From positions 1-22,612 of the forward strand of contig JBFWZG010000046.1 in the NCBI GenBank assembly GCA_050185515.1: a DNA stretch of 22,612 bases. Direction: 5' to 3'. This stretch comes from JAQSWP01 sp050185515 (lineage in GTDB: Bacteria; Pseudomonadota; Alphaproteobacteria; Reyranellales; JAQSWP01). Position numbers and translations under genes: made by a program. The notes under the pieces were generated by a model. The model was not told the origin of the DNA. It saw only the letters and a list, made by a program, of their open reading frames with translations, and did no database searches. Numbering within the stretch: the first letter of the stretch is position 1; the number at the start of each line of letters is the position of its first letter. Of this stretch, positions 1-7,588 are shown piece by piece.

Positions 1-218
1 CGCAGCCAGATCCTGATGTCGATCAGGGCGATGACCAGCAGCATGCAGACGAAGATGCCGAAGCGCATGGCGTGCCGCGTCGCCCAGGGATCGAAGCGTC
101 CCCCCGCGGCCGAATACAGCACCGCGAAGCCGATGGCCCCGATCAGTCCCAGCAGCAGCAGCAGGCCCCAGTTGACCTGCCACAGCTTCTCGCCCAGCGA
201 CATTTCCGGCGAGCGCAT
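1..218 (-). CDS. rodA: Rod shape-determining protein RodA, N-terminal fragment (runs off left edge)
   Basis: RodA is the SEDS-family peptidoglycan glycosyltransferase of the elongasome and works with PBP2 in the inner membrane. Only about the first 72 codons are inside the window. The protein opens with a short cytoplasmic stretch (MRSPEMSLGEKLWQ) followed by a hydrophobic segment at about residues 17-36. The phrase VLYSAAGG follows, then a second hydrophobic segment ending in IDIRIWLR, which matches the first two membrane spans of RodA/FtsW proteins. The ATG at 218 shares one base with the mrdA stop codon (TGATG), so translation is probably coupled. Position after mrdA is the usual place for rodA. 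The catalytic region lies outside the window, so integrity of the gene cannot be judged. Confidence 0.9.
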   Translation of the reverse strand, partial: MRSPEMSLGEKLWQVNWGLLLLLGLIGAIGFAVLYSAAGGRFDPWATRHAMRFGIFVCMLLVIALIDIRIWL

Positions 219-2107
219 CAGCGCACCTCGCGGCCGGTAGGCCCGGTGGCGGTCGCCACCTGGCTGCGGGGCGGCGTGGCCGAGGGATCGCGCCGCTGCG
301 TTTCGATCAGAACGTCGCGCGCCACCGGCGCCGCCGCCTTCGAGCCGCCGCCGCCATGTTCGACCACCACCGCGCAGGCATAGCGTGGATTGCCGACAGG
401 TGCGTAACCGACGAACAACGCGTGGTGGCGCAGGTGCCAGGGCACGTCCTCTTCGCGGCGGTTGCCCGCTTCGCGCTCGGCCTGGGTGATGCGCTTGACC
501 TGGGCGGTGCCCGTCTTGCCGGCCATCGCCATCTCCGGATCGACGATGCGGGCGCGGTACGCCGTGCCGCGCTGGCTGTTGGTCACCGCGTCCATGCCCT
601 CGAGCACGTGCCGCAGATGTTCGGGCGACACTTTCATCTTCGGGAACGGCTTGTCCTTGCCGCCGGCTTCGCGAGCGGCGGCGTCGCGCAACAGTCGAGG
701 CGTTACGGCATAGCCGCCATTGGCCAGCCGCGCGGTCATGACCGCAAGCTGCAGCGGGGTTGCCAGAATGTAGCCCTGGCCGATGCCGAAGATCAGCGTC
801 TCGCCCTGCTGCCAGCCCTGGCCGAACGAGGCCACTTTCCACTGCCTGCTCGGCACCAGCCCGATCTTCTCGCCGGGGATCTCGATACCGAGTTCCGTTC
901 CGACGCCGTAGCGCAGCGCCACCTCGCCGACTTTCTCCATGCCGGCGCGCTTGGCGACCTCGTAGAAATAGCAGTCGCAGGATTGCGCCAGCGCCTGATG
1001 CAGGTTCATCCAGCCATGGCCGCCGCGCAGCCAGCAATGGAACCGCGTGTCGCCAAGCTCGACGCTGCCGCCGCAGAAGACACGGCTTTCGGAGTTGACC
1101 GAGCCGGTCTCGAGTCCGGCCAGCGCCGTCATCATCTTGAAGGTCGAGCCCGGCGGATACTGGCCGCTGATCGCCTTGTTGTTCAGCGGGCCGAGCGGAT
1201 TGTTGAGCAGTCCCTGCCACTCGGCGTTGGTCAGGCCGCGGGCGAAGGCGTTGGGATCGAAGCCTGGCGTCGACACGAGGGCAAGAACGTCGCCGTTGTG
1301 GATGTCCATGACGACCACGGCGCCGGACTGGCCCTGCAGCCGGTCATAGACGAAGCGCTGCAGCTCGGCGTCGATGGTCAGCACGTGGTTGGCGCCCGGC
1401 TCGCCTTCGTCGCGCGCCAACTCGCGGATGACGCGACCGACCGAATTGACCTCGAGCTGCACGTTGCCGGCGCGCCCGCGCAGGCGCTTGTCGAGCGCCT
1501 TCTCGACGCCCTTCTTGCCGGTGCGGAATCCGGGCAGGCCGAGCACCGAATCGTTGCTCTCCTGCTGTTCGCGCTCGGTGACGGCCGAGACATAGCCGAT
1601 GACGTGCGACAGCGCTTCGCCGCCGGGATAGTCGCGCGACTCGCCGACATCGATGCTGATGCCCGGCAGGTCCGGGGCGTTGAACTCGATCTGCGCCACC
1701 TCGTCCCACGCCAGGTTCTCGCGAACCACCACGGGAACGAAGCTGCGGTTGCGCTGCACCTCGCGCGCGACGCGTTTGCGCTCCTGCTCCGTCAGCGACA
1801 GGATATGGTCGAGCTTGTCGAGCGTCGCCTCGGTGCTGCCAGTGCGCTCGGATATCAGCAGAACTCGATAATTCTGGCGGTTGACCGCAAGCGGCTCGCC
1901 GGTGCGGTCGAAGATCAGGCCACGGGTCGGCGGCAGCAGCCGCATGTTGATGCGGTTGTCTTCCGCCAGAGTGGCGTATTTCGAGGATTCCAGCACCTGG
2001 AGCTGGTAGAGCCGCCCTGCCAGCGCCGAGAACAGCAGCACCTTGGCGCCGCCGATGACCAGCACGCGGCGAGTGAACAGTTTGTAGCGATCATTGTCGC
2101 GCTGCAT
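218..2107 (-). CDS. mrdA: Penicillin-binding protein 2, elongation-specific peptidoglycan transpeptidase
   Basis: A 629-residue class B PBP that cross-links peptidoglycan during lateral wall growth as partner of RodA. A single membrane anchor lies at about residues 13-32, followed by the PBP dimerisation (pedestal) domain at about 60-230 and the transpeptidase domain at about 255-600. All three active-site motifs are present: STFK at 321-324 (nucleophile S321), SCD at 376-378 and KTGT at 531-534. Length matches the family. The last ~25 residues are a polar tail rich in P, T and A with no recognisable fold. The ATG at 2107 lies 7 bases after the mreD stop, and the gene sits in the mreBCD-mrdA-rodA order. 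I see no sign of truncation. Confidence 0.97.
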   Translation of the reverse strand: MQRDNDRYKLFTRRVLVIGGAKVLLFSALAGRLYQLQVLESSKYATLAEDNRINMRLLPPTRGLIFDRTGEPLAVNRQNYRVLLISERTGSTEATLDKLDHILSLTEQERKRVAREVQRNRSFVPVVVRENLAWDEVAQIEFNAPDLPGISIDVGESRDYPGGEALSHVIGYVSAVTEREQQESNDSVLGLPGFRTGKKGVEKALDKRLRGRAGNVQLEVNSVGRVIRELARDEGEPGANHVLTIDAELQRFVYDRLQGQSGAVVVMDIHNGDVLALVSTPGFDPNAFARGLTNAEWQGLLNNPLGPLNNKAISGQYPPGSTFKMMTALAGLETGSVNSESRVFCGGSVELGDTRFHCWLRGGHGWMNLHQALAQSCDCYFYEVAKRAGMEKVGEVALRYGVGTELGIEIPGEKIGLVPSRQWKVASFGQGWQQGETLIFGIGQGYILATPLQLAVMTARLANGGYAVTPRLLRDAAAREAGGKDKPFPKMKVSPEHLRHVLEGMDAVTNSQRGTAYRARIVDPEMAMAGKTGTAQVKRITQAEREAGNRREEDVPWHLRHHALFVGYAPVGNPRYACAVVVEHGGGGSKAAAPVARDVLIETQRRDPSATPPRSQVATATGPTGREVR

Positions 2108-2114
2108 CGCCGCC

Positions 2115-2627
2115 TCAGGCCGCCCGCGCCGCGGACTGCGAGCGGCCGAACACCCAGGCCGCCAGCGGATAGAGCGCCAGCGAGATCAGGTACTGGAGAA
2201 TGGCCGGCCGCGGATCGACCGGCAGCCAGAACAGAAACGAGGTTAGTGCCCAGACCCCGGCCACCGCGCCGGCGGAAGCCAGCGCGTAGCCGAACCAGAT
2301 GACCGGAAACGGCTTGTCGACGAGGAAGCGCTGATTGGCCTCGACGAAATGGCGCACCATGAGAAGCACCACGGCATTGACGCCGACCGGACCGCCCGCC
2401 AGCAGATCCAGCAGCAGGCCGAACAGCAGCACCAGCCAGGGCGGCAGCAGCGCCGGCCGGAACAGGCCGAAATGGAATATCGCCATCAGCGGCAGCAGCG
2501 GCGCGGCCGAGGACAGCACAGGAACGCGCAACGGCGCCACCGACAGCAGGATCAGCAGCATGCAGATCGCGAAGGGCGAAAGCTGGCGCCCCAGCCGGTC
2601 GAGACGCTGACCGAAGCTCGGCGTCAT
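2115..2627 (-). CDS. mreD: Rod shape-determining protein MreD
   Basis: A 170-residue integral membrane protein of the elongasome that bridges MreC to the membrane complex. The chain is almost entirely hydrophobic after a short basic N-terminus (QRLDRLGRQL) and can form about five or six membrane spans. The central segment with LLFGLLLDLLAGGPVGVNA is typical of MreD, where a glycine-rich turn follows the D-L pair. The length is normal. The ATG at 2627 overlaps the mreC stop by four bases (ATGA), pointing to translational coupling. Identification rests on hydropathy, this motif and the fixed gene order, because MreD is weakly conserved. Confidence 0.93.
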   Translation of the reverse strand: MTPSFGQRLDRLGRQLSPFAICMLLILLSVAPLRVPVLSSAAPLLPLMAIFHFGLFRPALLPPWLVLLFGLLLDLLAGGPVGVNAVVLLMVRHFVEANQRFLVDKPFPVIWFGYALASAGAVAGVWALTSFLFWLPVDPRPAILQYLISLALYPLAAWVFGRSQSAARAA

Positions 2628-3508
2628 GGCAGCGGCGGCCTGCGCGCGACCGGCGGCGCCGGCGTTGCGGGCAGTATCCCCTCGATGCCGAAATCGACCA
2701 CGCGCACGAATTCCAGCCGCGTCCAGTCGACCAGGGGCTCGACCCGGACCGATTTCTCGCCGACGCTGGCGACCACGCCCACCGGCAGGCCGGCCGGATA
2801 GGTGCCGCCATGGCCGGAGGTGACGATGCGGTCGCCCGGCTCGACACTCATGCCGGGGGGCATCAGCGTCAGGCGCGGCTGGCGCGAATTGTCGCCCGCC
2901 AGCACGGCCCGGTCGCGGGTGCGCTCGACCAGAACGGGAATGCGCGAGTTGATGTCGGTGATCAGCAGCACGCGGGCGGAGCTGTCTCCGACTTCGGTGA
3001 TGCGTCCGGCCAGCCCGTCCGAGGTCATGACGGCCTGGCCGTTCTCCACGCCGTCACGGCCGCCGGCATTGAGCAGCATGGAGCGCACGAACGCACTGCC
3101 GGCGTCACCGACCACGCGGGCGGTGATGAAGGTCGCCTGCGGACCGGAGCGGAAAGCAAAGAAGGAGCGTAGCGCCTTGTTCTCGGCCTCCAGCCGCTGC
3201 GCCACGCTTTGCCACGACATCAGCCGGGCATTCTCCTCGCGCAGCCGCGCCAGCTCCTCGCGCAGTTCCAGCAGATCGTGCGCCTCGGCGAGCGCGTCGT
3301 TCACGCTCTGGACCGGTCGCGACACCACGTTCAGGACCGGGGTAGCCACGTCCACCACCGCCGTGCGCACCCGTTCGACGATAACCGTATCCGCCTTGCC
3401 AATCACCATGACGGCGAAGGCTGCGAGCACCAGCAGGCCAAAGGCGAAGCGTTGCGCCAGCCCTCTGAGGGATGCCGTCAATTGACCGACTTTGACCCTG
3501 TCAGCCAC
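2624..3508 (-). CDS. mreC: Rod shape-determining protein MreC
   Basis: A 294-residue bitopic protein whose periplasmic part scaffolds and activates PBP2. A basic cytoplasmic N-terminus is followed by a membrane span at about residues 20-37, a coiled coil at about 70-115 (dense in E, L, R and A) and the beta-rich MreC core. The core includes the conserved stretch around DINSRIPV and the later VTSGHGGTYPAGLPVG. The C-terminus ends in a proline-rich tail (about 279-294). The start codon is GTG at 3508, with a purine-rich GGGGAG about ten bases upstream. It lies 58 bases after mreB and overlaps mreD by four bases. Known MreC proteins dimerise through the coiled coil, and that is inferred here. 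Confidence 0.95.
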   Translation of the reverse strand: MADRVKVGQLTASLRGLAQRFAFGLLVLAAFAVMVIGKADTVIVERVRTAVVDVATPVLNVVSRPVQSVNDALAEAHDLLELREELARLREENARLMSWQSVAQRLEAENKALRSFFAFRSGPQATFITARVVGDAGSAFVRSMLLNAGGRDGVENGQAVMTSDGLAGRITEVGDSSARVLLITDINSRIPVLVERTRDRAVLAGDNSRQPRLTLMPPGMSVEPGDRIVTSGHGGTYPAGLPVGVVASVGEKSVRVEPLVDWTRLEFVRVVDFGIEGILPATPAPPVARRPPLP

Positions 3509-3566
3509 CTGCGCCTGACTCCCCTTGCCTTATGCGGTTTGCGCCACTCCGGACTCCGCAGCCCGC

Positions 3567-4610
3567 CTAGTACGAGCTGGACAGCACGTGCCGCCCCAGC
3601 GTCTTCATTTCCTCGAGCGCCCGGCCCGTGCCCAGCGCCACGCAGGACAACGGCTCGTCCGCGATCGATACCGGCAGGCCCGTGGCGTGCCGCAGCACGT
3701 AGTCGAGATTGGTCAGCAGCGCACCGCCACCGGTAAGCACGATGCCCTTGTCGACGATGTCGGCAGCCAGTTCGGGCGCGGTATGCTCGAGCGCGACCTT
3801 GACCGCCTCGATAATGGCGCTCACCGGCTCGGCGAGGCTCTCGGCGATCTGGCGCTCGGAAATCACCAGCTCCTTCGGGACCCCGTTCATCAGGTCGCGG
3901 CCCTTGATCTCCATGACCCGGCCCTCGCCATCTTCCGGCGGACAGGCCGAGCCGATCTCCTTCTTGATCCGCTCCGAACTCGACTCGCCGACCAGCAGGT
4001 TATGATTGCGACGGATGTAGGCGATGATCGCCTCGTCCATCTTGTCGCCGCCGACGCGCACCGAGCGGGAATAGACGATGCCGCCCAGAGACAGCACGGC
4101 GACTTCCGTCGTGCCGCCGCCGATATCGACCACCATCGAGCCGGTCGGCTCGGCCACCGGCAGGCCAGCGCCGATCGCCGCCGCCATCGGCTCCTCGATC
4201 AGGAATACCCGACGAGCGCCCGCGCTTTCCGCCGAATCCTGAATGGCGCGCCGTTCGACCGCCGTCGAACCCGACGGCACGCAGACCACGATCTGCGGGC
4301 TGGCGAAGGAGCGCCGGTTGTGAACCTTGCGGATGAAATGCTTGATCATTTCCTCCGCCACCTCGAAATCGGCGATGACGCCGTCGCGCAACGGCCGAAT
4401 GGCCTCAATGTTGCCGGGCGTGCGCCCCAGCATCAGTTTGGCCTCGTCGCCGACGGCAAGCACCTGCTTCTTGCCCTTCGAATTGGTGATGGCGACCACC
4501 GACGGCTCGTTCAGCACGATGCCGCGGCCCTTGACGTAGACGACCGTGTTGGCGGTCCCCAGATCGATCGCCATATCGGCCGACAGCCAGCCCATCAAAC
4601 GCGAGAACAT
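3567..4610 (-). CDS. mreB: Actin-like cytoskeletal protein MreB
   Basis: A 347-residue bacterial actin that forms membrane-bound filaments guiding lateral wall synthesis. The nucleotide-binding signatures are clear: phosphate loop 1 with DLGTAN at 16-21, phosphate loop 2 with DIGGGTTE at 162-169, the IEEPMAAAIG stretch with the presumed catalytic E140, and TGGGALL at 293-299. The N-terminus MFSRLMGWLS is a short amphipathic, membrane-binding type. Length is standard. It is the first gene of the operon. The ATG at 4610 is preceded by a weak purine-rich stretch (ACGGAAA). A 680-base gene-free region lies upstream and probably contains its promoter. I see no missing key residue. Confidence 0.98.
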   Translation of the reverse strand: MFSRLMGWLSADMAIDLGTANTVVYVKGRGIVLNEPSVVAITNSKGKKQVLAVGDEAKLMLGRTPGNIEAIRPLRDGVIADFEVAEEMIKHFIRKVHNRRSFASPQIVVCVPSGSTAVERRAIQDSAESAGARRVFLIEEPMAAAIGAGLPVAEPTGSMVVDIGGGTTEVAVLSLGGIVYSRSVRVGGDKMDEAIIAYIRRNHNLLVGESSSERIKKEIGSACPPEDGEGRVMEIKGRDLMNGVPKELVISERQIAESLAEPVSAIIEAVKVALEHTAPELAADIVDKGIVLTGGGALLTNLDYVLRHATGLPVSIADEPLSCVALGTGRALEEMKTLGRHVLSSSY

Positions 4611-4709
4611 GGATTTCCGTTGCTTTCCCTTCCAAGAACGCCGTCGCCCCCAAGCGCCGGCGCTCCGGTGTCTCCCCTAACGCGGCTTTCGCCCCCGAAC
4701 CCTTTTCAT

Positions 4710-4731
4710 GCCATCGGCAATAGCCGATGGC
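4710..4731. repeat. Perfect inverted repeat upstream of mreB
   Basis: Two 9-base arms (GCCATCGGC and GCCGATGGC) surround a 4-base AATA loop. It lies 100 bases upstream of the mreB start. In RNA it would form a stable stem-loop. No T-tract follows it on the minus strand, so it is not a standard terminator. It could be an operator for a dimeric regulator or a leader RNA structure, and the sequence does not decide between them. Confidence 0.6.
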
Positions 4732-5093
4732 TACGCGGCGTCGTGTCCGATCCGAATGCCGGCACGCCCGCCGCGACGCACGCAGCGGCCTTCGCCACTC
4801 CAGCCGATATCCGAATCCCGAACCGGTCCGACGCTGCCCTCACGTCCGCACCCTCCGCTCCGGCGCCATGCCGCCAGGCACAATTCCCTGCGTCGGAGCG
4901 CCGGCGCAGGCCGGTCATTCGACGTTGGAGAACGTGTCGCGCAGCGGAGATCGCCGGGCGCTCGCCCCCACATCACGTCCGACGGCATTGCGGAGGCCGA
5001 TCAAGGCGCTGCGAAGCGACCTTGCGACGCGCAATGAGGCAGGCGCGCCTGTCGCGGCGCACTACCGCAACGAAATCGCCTAACCATCGGTCA

Positions 5094-5122
5094 TTTCTAG
5101 CCTTTTGCCACTTATCCCGCAA
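5094..5122 (-). promoter_or_regulatory. Candidate sigma-70-type promoter for mreB
   Basis: On the minus strand TTGCGG and TAGAAA are separated by exactly 17 bases, inside the most A/T-rich part of the interval. TAGAAA matches the -10 consensus at four of six positions and TTGCGG matches the -35 consensus at three of six. No better pair was seen closer to mreB by eye. This is a weak visual call and promoter position is inferred. Confidence 0.3.
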
Positions 5123-5235
5123 CGGTTTTATTGCGTTTTTCCGCTGACCGACCACAACGGATAGTGGTTTTGGTCCGCAATCGACAGTGCATCTGGAAAA
5201 CGGACTCGCGCCTCACCGCTCCCGTCCGCCGCCGC

Positions 5236-5264
5236 AAAACGGCGCCCGCCAATCGACGGGCGCC
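5236..5264 (-). terminator. Intrinsic terminator after ilvC
   Basis: The 8-base arms GGCGCCCG and CGGGCGCC enclose an 8-base loop, and on the minus strand the stem is followed by GTTTTG. It begins 30 bases after the ilvC stop codon. The T-tract is short, but position, strand and an all-G/C stem fit a rho-independent terminator closing the ilv cluster. Confidence 0.7.
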
Positions 5265-5294
5265 ATCCGCAGCGCGACAGCCGGGCGACGGAAC

Positions 5295-6314
5295 TCAGTT
5301 CTTCGACTTGTCGACCAGCGCCTTTTCCTTGATCCACGGCATCATGCCGCGCAGGCGCTCGCCAACCTGCTCGATCGGATGCTCGGCGTTGCGCGCGCGC
5401 ATCGCCTTGAAGTTGACCTGGCCGACCGCGTTCTCGAGCATCCAGTCGCGCGCGAAGCGGCCCTGCTGGATGTCGTCGAGGATCCGCTTCATTTCCTCCT
5501 TCACCGCCGGCGTCACCACGCGCGGGCCGCGCGTGTAGTCGCCGTATTCGGCGGTGTTGGAGATCGAGTAGCGCATGTTCGCCATGCCGCCCTCGTACAT
5601 CAGATCGACGATCAGCTTAACTTCGTGCAGGCATTCGAAATACGCCATCTCGGGCGCATAGCCGGCCTCGGTCAAGGTCTCGTAGCCGGCGAGAATGAGC
5701 GCGGTCAGACCGCCGCACAGCACCGCCTGCTCGCCGAACAGATCGGTTTCGCATTCTTCCTTGAAGGTGGTCTCGATGACGCCGGCGCGGCCGCCGCCGA
5801 CGGCGGAAGCGTACGACAGAGCGATCTCGAGCGCGTTGCCCGACGGGTTCTGCGCCACTGCAACCAGGCATGGCACCCCGCCGCCGCGCTGGTACTCGGA
5901 ACGGACCGTATGGCCCGGACCTTTCGGCGCGATCATGAACACGTCGATATCGGGCCGGGGTTCGATAAGACGGAAATGGATATTCAACCCATGCGCGAAG
6001 GCAAGGGCTGCGCCCTCCTTCATGTTGGCGGCAAGGTGATCCTGATAGAGGGCGCGCTGCAATTCGTCCGGCGTCAGCACCATCACCACGTCAGCCCACT
6101 TCGCTGCCGAGGCCGGATCCATCACCTTGAAGCCCGCGGCCTCCGCCTTCTTCGCGGTCGGCGAACCCGGCCGCAACGCCACGGCGACTTCCTTGACGCC
6201 GCTGTCGCGCAGGTTCTGCGCATGCGCGTGACCCTGGCTGCCGTAGCCGACGATCACCACCTTCTTGCTCTTGATCAGATTCACGTCCGCATCGCGGTCG
6301 TAGTAGACTCTCAT
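5295..6314 (-). CDS. ilvC: Ketol-acid reductoisomerase (class I)
   Basis: A 339-residue enzyme that isomerises and reduces 2-acetolactate or 2-aceto-2-hydroxybutyrate to the dihydroxy acid, using Mg2+ and normally NADPH. The Rossmann motif GYGSQGHAHA lies at 23-32. Family active-site positions are visible: H108, K131 in APKGPGH, D191 and E195 in the TDLFGEQ stretch, and E227 and E231 in YFECLHE. R48 and S51 in LRPGS suggest NADPH preference. The start was set at MRVYYD because this gives the exact class I length and because GGAGG sits five bases before the ATG. An in-frame upstream ATG would add nine atypical residues. It is the last gene of the cluster and is followed by a terminator. Confidence 0.98.
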   Translation of the reverse strand: MRVYYDRDADVNLIKSKKVVIVGYGSQGHAHAQNLRDSGVKEVAVALRPGSPTAKKAEAAGFKVMDPASAAKWADVVMVLTPDELQRALYQDHLAANMKEGAALAFAHGLNIHFRLIEPRPDIDVFMIAPKGPGHTVRSEYQRGGGVPCLVAVAQNPSGNALEIALSYASAVGGGRAGVIETTFKEECETDLFGEQAVLCGGLTALILAGYETLTEAGYAPEMAYFECLHEVKLIVDLMYEGGMANMRYSISNTAEYGDYTRGPRVVTPAVKEEMKRILDDIQQGRFARDWMLENAVGQVNFKAMRARNAEHPIEQVGERLRGMMPWIKEKALVDKSKN

Positions 6315-6359
6315 GTCACCCTCCAAAGCGTTAGAAACCATCTGCCGACGCTCGCCGCC

Positions 6360-6992
6360 TCAGCGGTCGAGCGCCAGCCGAATCCCCAGAACCGTCAGAA
6401 ATCCGCCGGTCGCACGATCGATCCACACGCGCCAGCGGCCGAATGCGTCACGCGCGCGCCTGGTCGAGAACAGCAGCGACAGCAGCGCGTACCAGAGAAA
6501 CTCGTCGACGAAAACGATGGCGAGCGCGACGAGAAACACCCATTGCGGCGCAGCGGCGGGAAGCAGCGCAACGAAGATGCTGCCGAAGAACACCATCACC
6601 TTCGGGTTGGACATCTGCAGCACCAAGGCCCGCCCGAACAGGCCCAGCGCCGTCCCGCGATCGTTATCCGTTGACGCCTGTGGCACCGTTTCTGCCGTCG
6701 GTGCAGCTTTCGACCGCAACAGCGTCACACCAAGCCAGACCAGATAGGCCGCACCGGCCAGGCGCAGCGCCAGTTCCAGCCACGCGACCTGGGCGAGCAG
6801 GGCCTGCAGGCCGAACAGCGCGCCGGCCGCCCATGTCAGGGCGCCGACCGCCATGGCCAGCGATACCAGCACGCCGGCGCCGCGCGAGCGCGAGGCGGCG
6901 ACATGCGTCACGTAGACGAAGCTCGGCCCCGGACTGGCGCAGGCCAGCAGATGCGCCAGGGCGAAGCCGGCGAGGGGAAGCAGATAGTCCAT
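6360..6992 (-). CDS. LysE/RhtB-family amino acid exporter
   Basis: A 210-residue inner membrane protein with about six hydrophobic spans. The N-terminal ACASPGPSFVYVT carries the SPGP motif of LysE/RhtB exporters, and MSNPKVMVFFGSIF is the second family signature. Members export amino acids such as lysine, threonine, homoserine or leucine; the substrate here cannot be read from sequence. The start at MDYLLP was chosen because the family begins there; an upstream in-frame start would add 23 non-hydrophobic residues overlapping ilvN. No strong ribosome binding site is visible. It lies 16 bases after ilvN and 45 bases before ilvC on the same strand. Co-transcription with the ilv genes is inferred and would suggest a link to branched-chain amino acid overflow. 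Confidence 0.9.
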   Translation of the reverse strand: MDYLLPLAGFALAHLLACASPGPSFVYVTHVAASRSRGAGVLVSLAMAVGALTWAAGALFGLQALLAQVAWLELALRLAGAAYLVWLGVTLLRSKAAPTAETVPQASTDNDRGTALGLFGRALVLQMSNPKVMVFFGSIFVALLPAAAPQWVFLVALAIVFVDEFLWYALLSLLFSTRRARDAFGRWRVWIDRATGGFLTVLGIRLALDR

Positions 6993-7008
6993 GCCCGGAT
7001 GGCCCGCG

Positions 7009-7518
7009 TCAGAGCCCCGTGGGCCCGCGCGAAATGGCGACCACACCGGTGCGGCAGACATCGGCCAGGCCCAGAGGCTCCATCAGCTTGATGAAGGCAT
7101 TGATCTTCTCGGTCGAGCCGGTGGTCTCGAACACGAAGGAGTTGTTGGTGCTGTCGACCACCTTGGCGCGGAAGATGTCCGCGATGCGCAGCGATTCGAC
7201 CCGCTTCTCGCCCGTGCTCTGGACCTTGATCAGCGCCAGTTCGCGTTCGATATGCGGCCCTTCGACGGTCAGGTCGCTGACGCGATGCACGGGCACCAGA
7301 CGCTCCATCTGCGCCTTGATCTGCTCGATGACCATCGGCGTGCCCGAGGTTACGACGGTAATGCGCGACAGCGCCTGCTTGGCGTCGACCTCGGCCACCG
7401 TCAGGCTCTCGATGTTGTAGCCGCGGCCCGAAAACAGGCCGGTAATGCGCGCGAGAATGCCCGCCTCGTTGTCCACCAGCACCGCAATCGTGTGCCGTTC
7501 GATCTTCACTTCGCTCAC
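7009..7518 (-). CDS. ilvN: Acetolactate synthase small (regulatory) subunit
   Basis: A 169-residue regulatory subunit that stimulates IlvB and confers feedback inhibition, usually by valine. An ACT domain spans about residues 5-80, with the signature VLVDNEAGILARITGLFSGR and RGYNIESL. The C-terminal acetolactate synthase small-subunit domain follows at about 83-160. Length matches alphaproteobacterial IlvH/IlvN. The start codon is GTG at 7518, preceded by a good GGAGGA seven bases upstream. It is 70 bases downstream of ilvB, and a very stable hairpin occupies the start of that gap. The symbol ilvH is equally used for this protein. Confidence 0.97.
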   Translation of the reverse strand: MSEVKIERHTIAVLVDNEAGILARITGLFSGRGYNIESLTVAEVDAKQALSRITVVTSGTPMVIEQIKAQMERLVPVHRVSDLTVEGPHIERELALIKVQSTGEKRVESLRIADIFRAKVVDSTNNSFVFETTGSTEKINAFIKLMEPLGLADVCRTGVVAISRGPTGL

Positions 7519-7566
7519 GACCAGTTCCTCCCCGCCGACCGCGGCGACGCGGCAGCAACGGCTATC

Positions 7567-7588
7567 CCGGCCGGCCTCAGCCGGCCGG
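7567..7588 (-). other. Intercistronic hairpin directly after the ilvB stop
   Basis: Two 9-base all-G/C arms (CCGGCCGGC and GCCGGCCGG) enclose a 4-base loop. On the minus strand the stem begins immediately after the ilvB stop codon. No T-run follows, so full termination is unlikely. It may stabilise the upstream ilvB message against 3' exonucleases or lower ilvN expression relative to ilvB. Function is inferred and the structure is seen. Confidence 0.65.

Larger units (their letters stand above)
4611..5235. other. Long gene-free upstream region of mreB
   Basis: This stretch carries no ORF with a convincing start, ribosome binding site or recognisable protein. Open frames of 60-120 codons exist in several phases on both strands, as expected from high-GC DNA. 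It contains a perfect inverted repeat at 4710-4731, a minus-strand promoter-like pair at 5094-5122, and a local A/T-rich patch at about 5085-5175. If the promoter is real, mreB would have a 5' untranslated leader of roughly 480 bases. It could also hold a small RNA, but I see no terminator-like structure within it on the minus strand. Confidence 0.6.

Noticed and set aside
356..2302. 648-codon plus-strand open frame opposite mrdA
   Set aside because: It runs antisense through mrdA, which has all PBP motifs. The translation is low-complexity, rich in A, R, H, D and V, as expected from the complementary strand of a high-GC gene.
4677..4709. 10-codon basic ORF (MKRVRGRKPR) directly after the hairpin upstream of mreB
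   Set aside because: No ribosome binding site, and too short to distinguish from chance. It might be an upstream ORF but I cannot support it.
4706..4918. 70-codon minus-strand ORF in the mreB upstream region
   Set aside because: No ribosome binding site, no recognisable motif, and composition typical of random high-GC sequence. It also spans the inverted repeat.
5118..5140. Stem CGCAA/TTGCG followed by five T on the plus strand
   Set aside because: The stem is only five base pairs with a large loop, and there is no plus-strand gene upstream for it to terminate.
5187..6674. 495-codon plus-strand open frame opposite ilvC and the exporter
   Set aside because: Antisense to a complete, well-supported ilvC; composition is that of a shadow frame.
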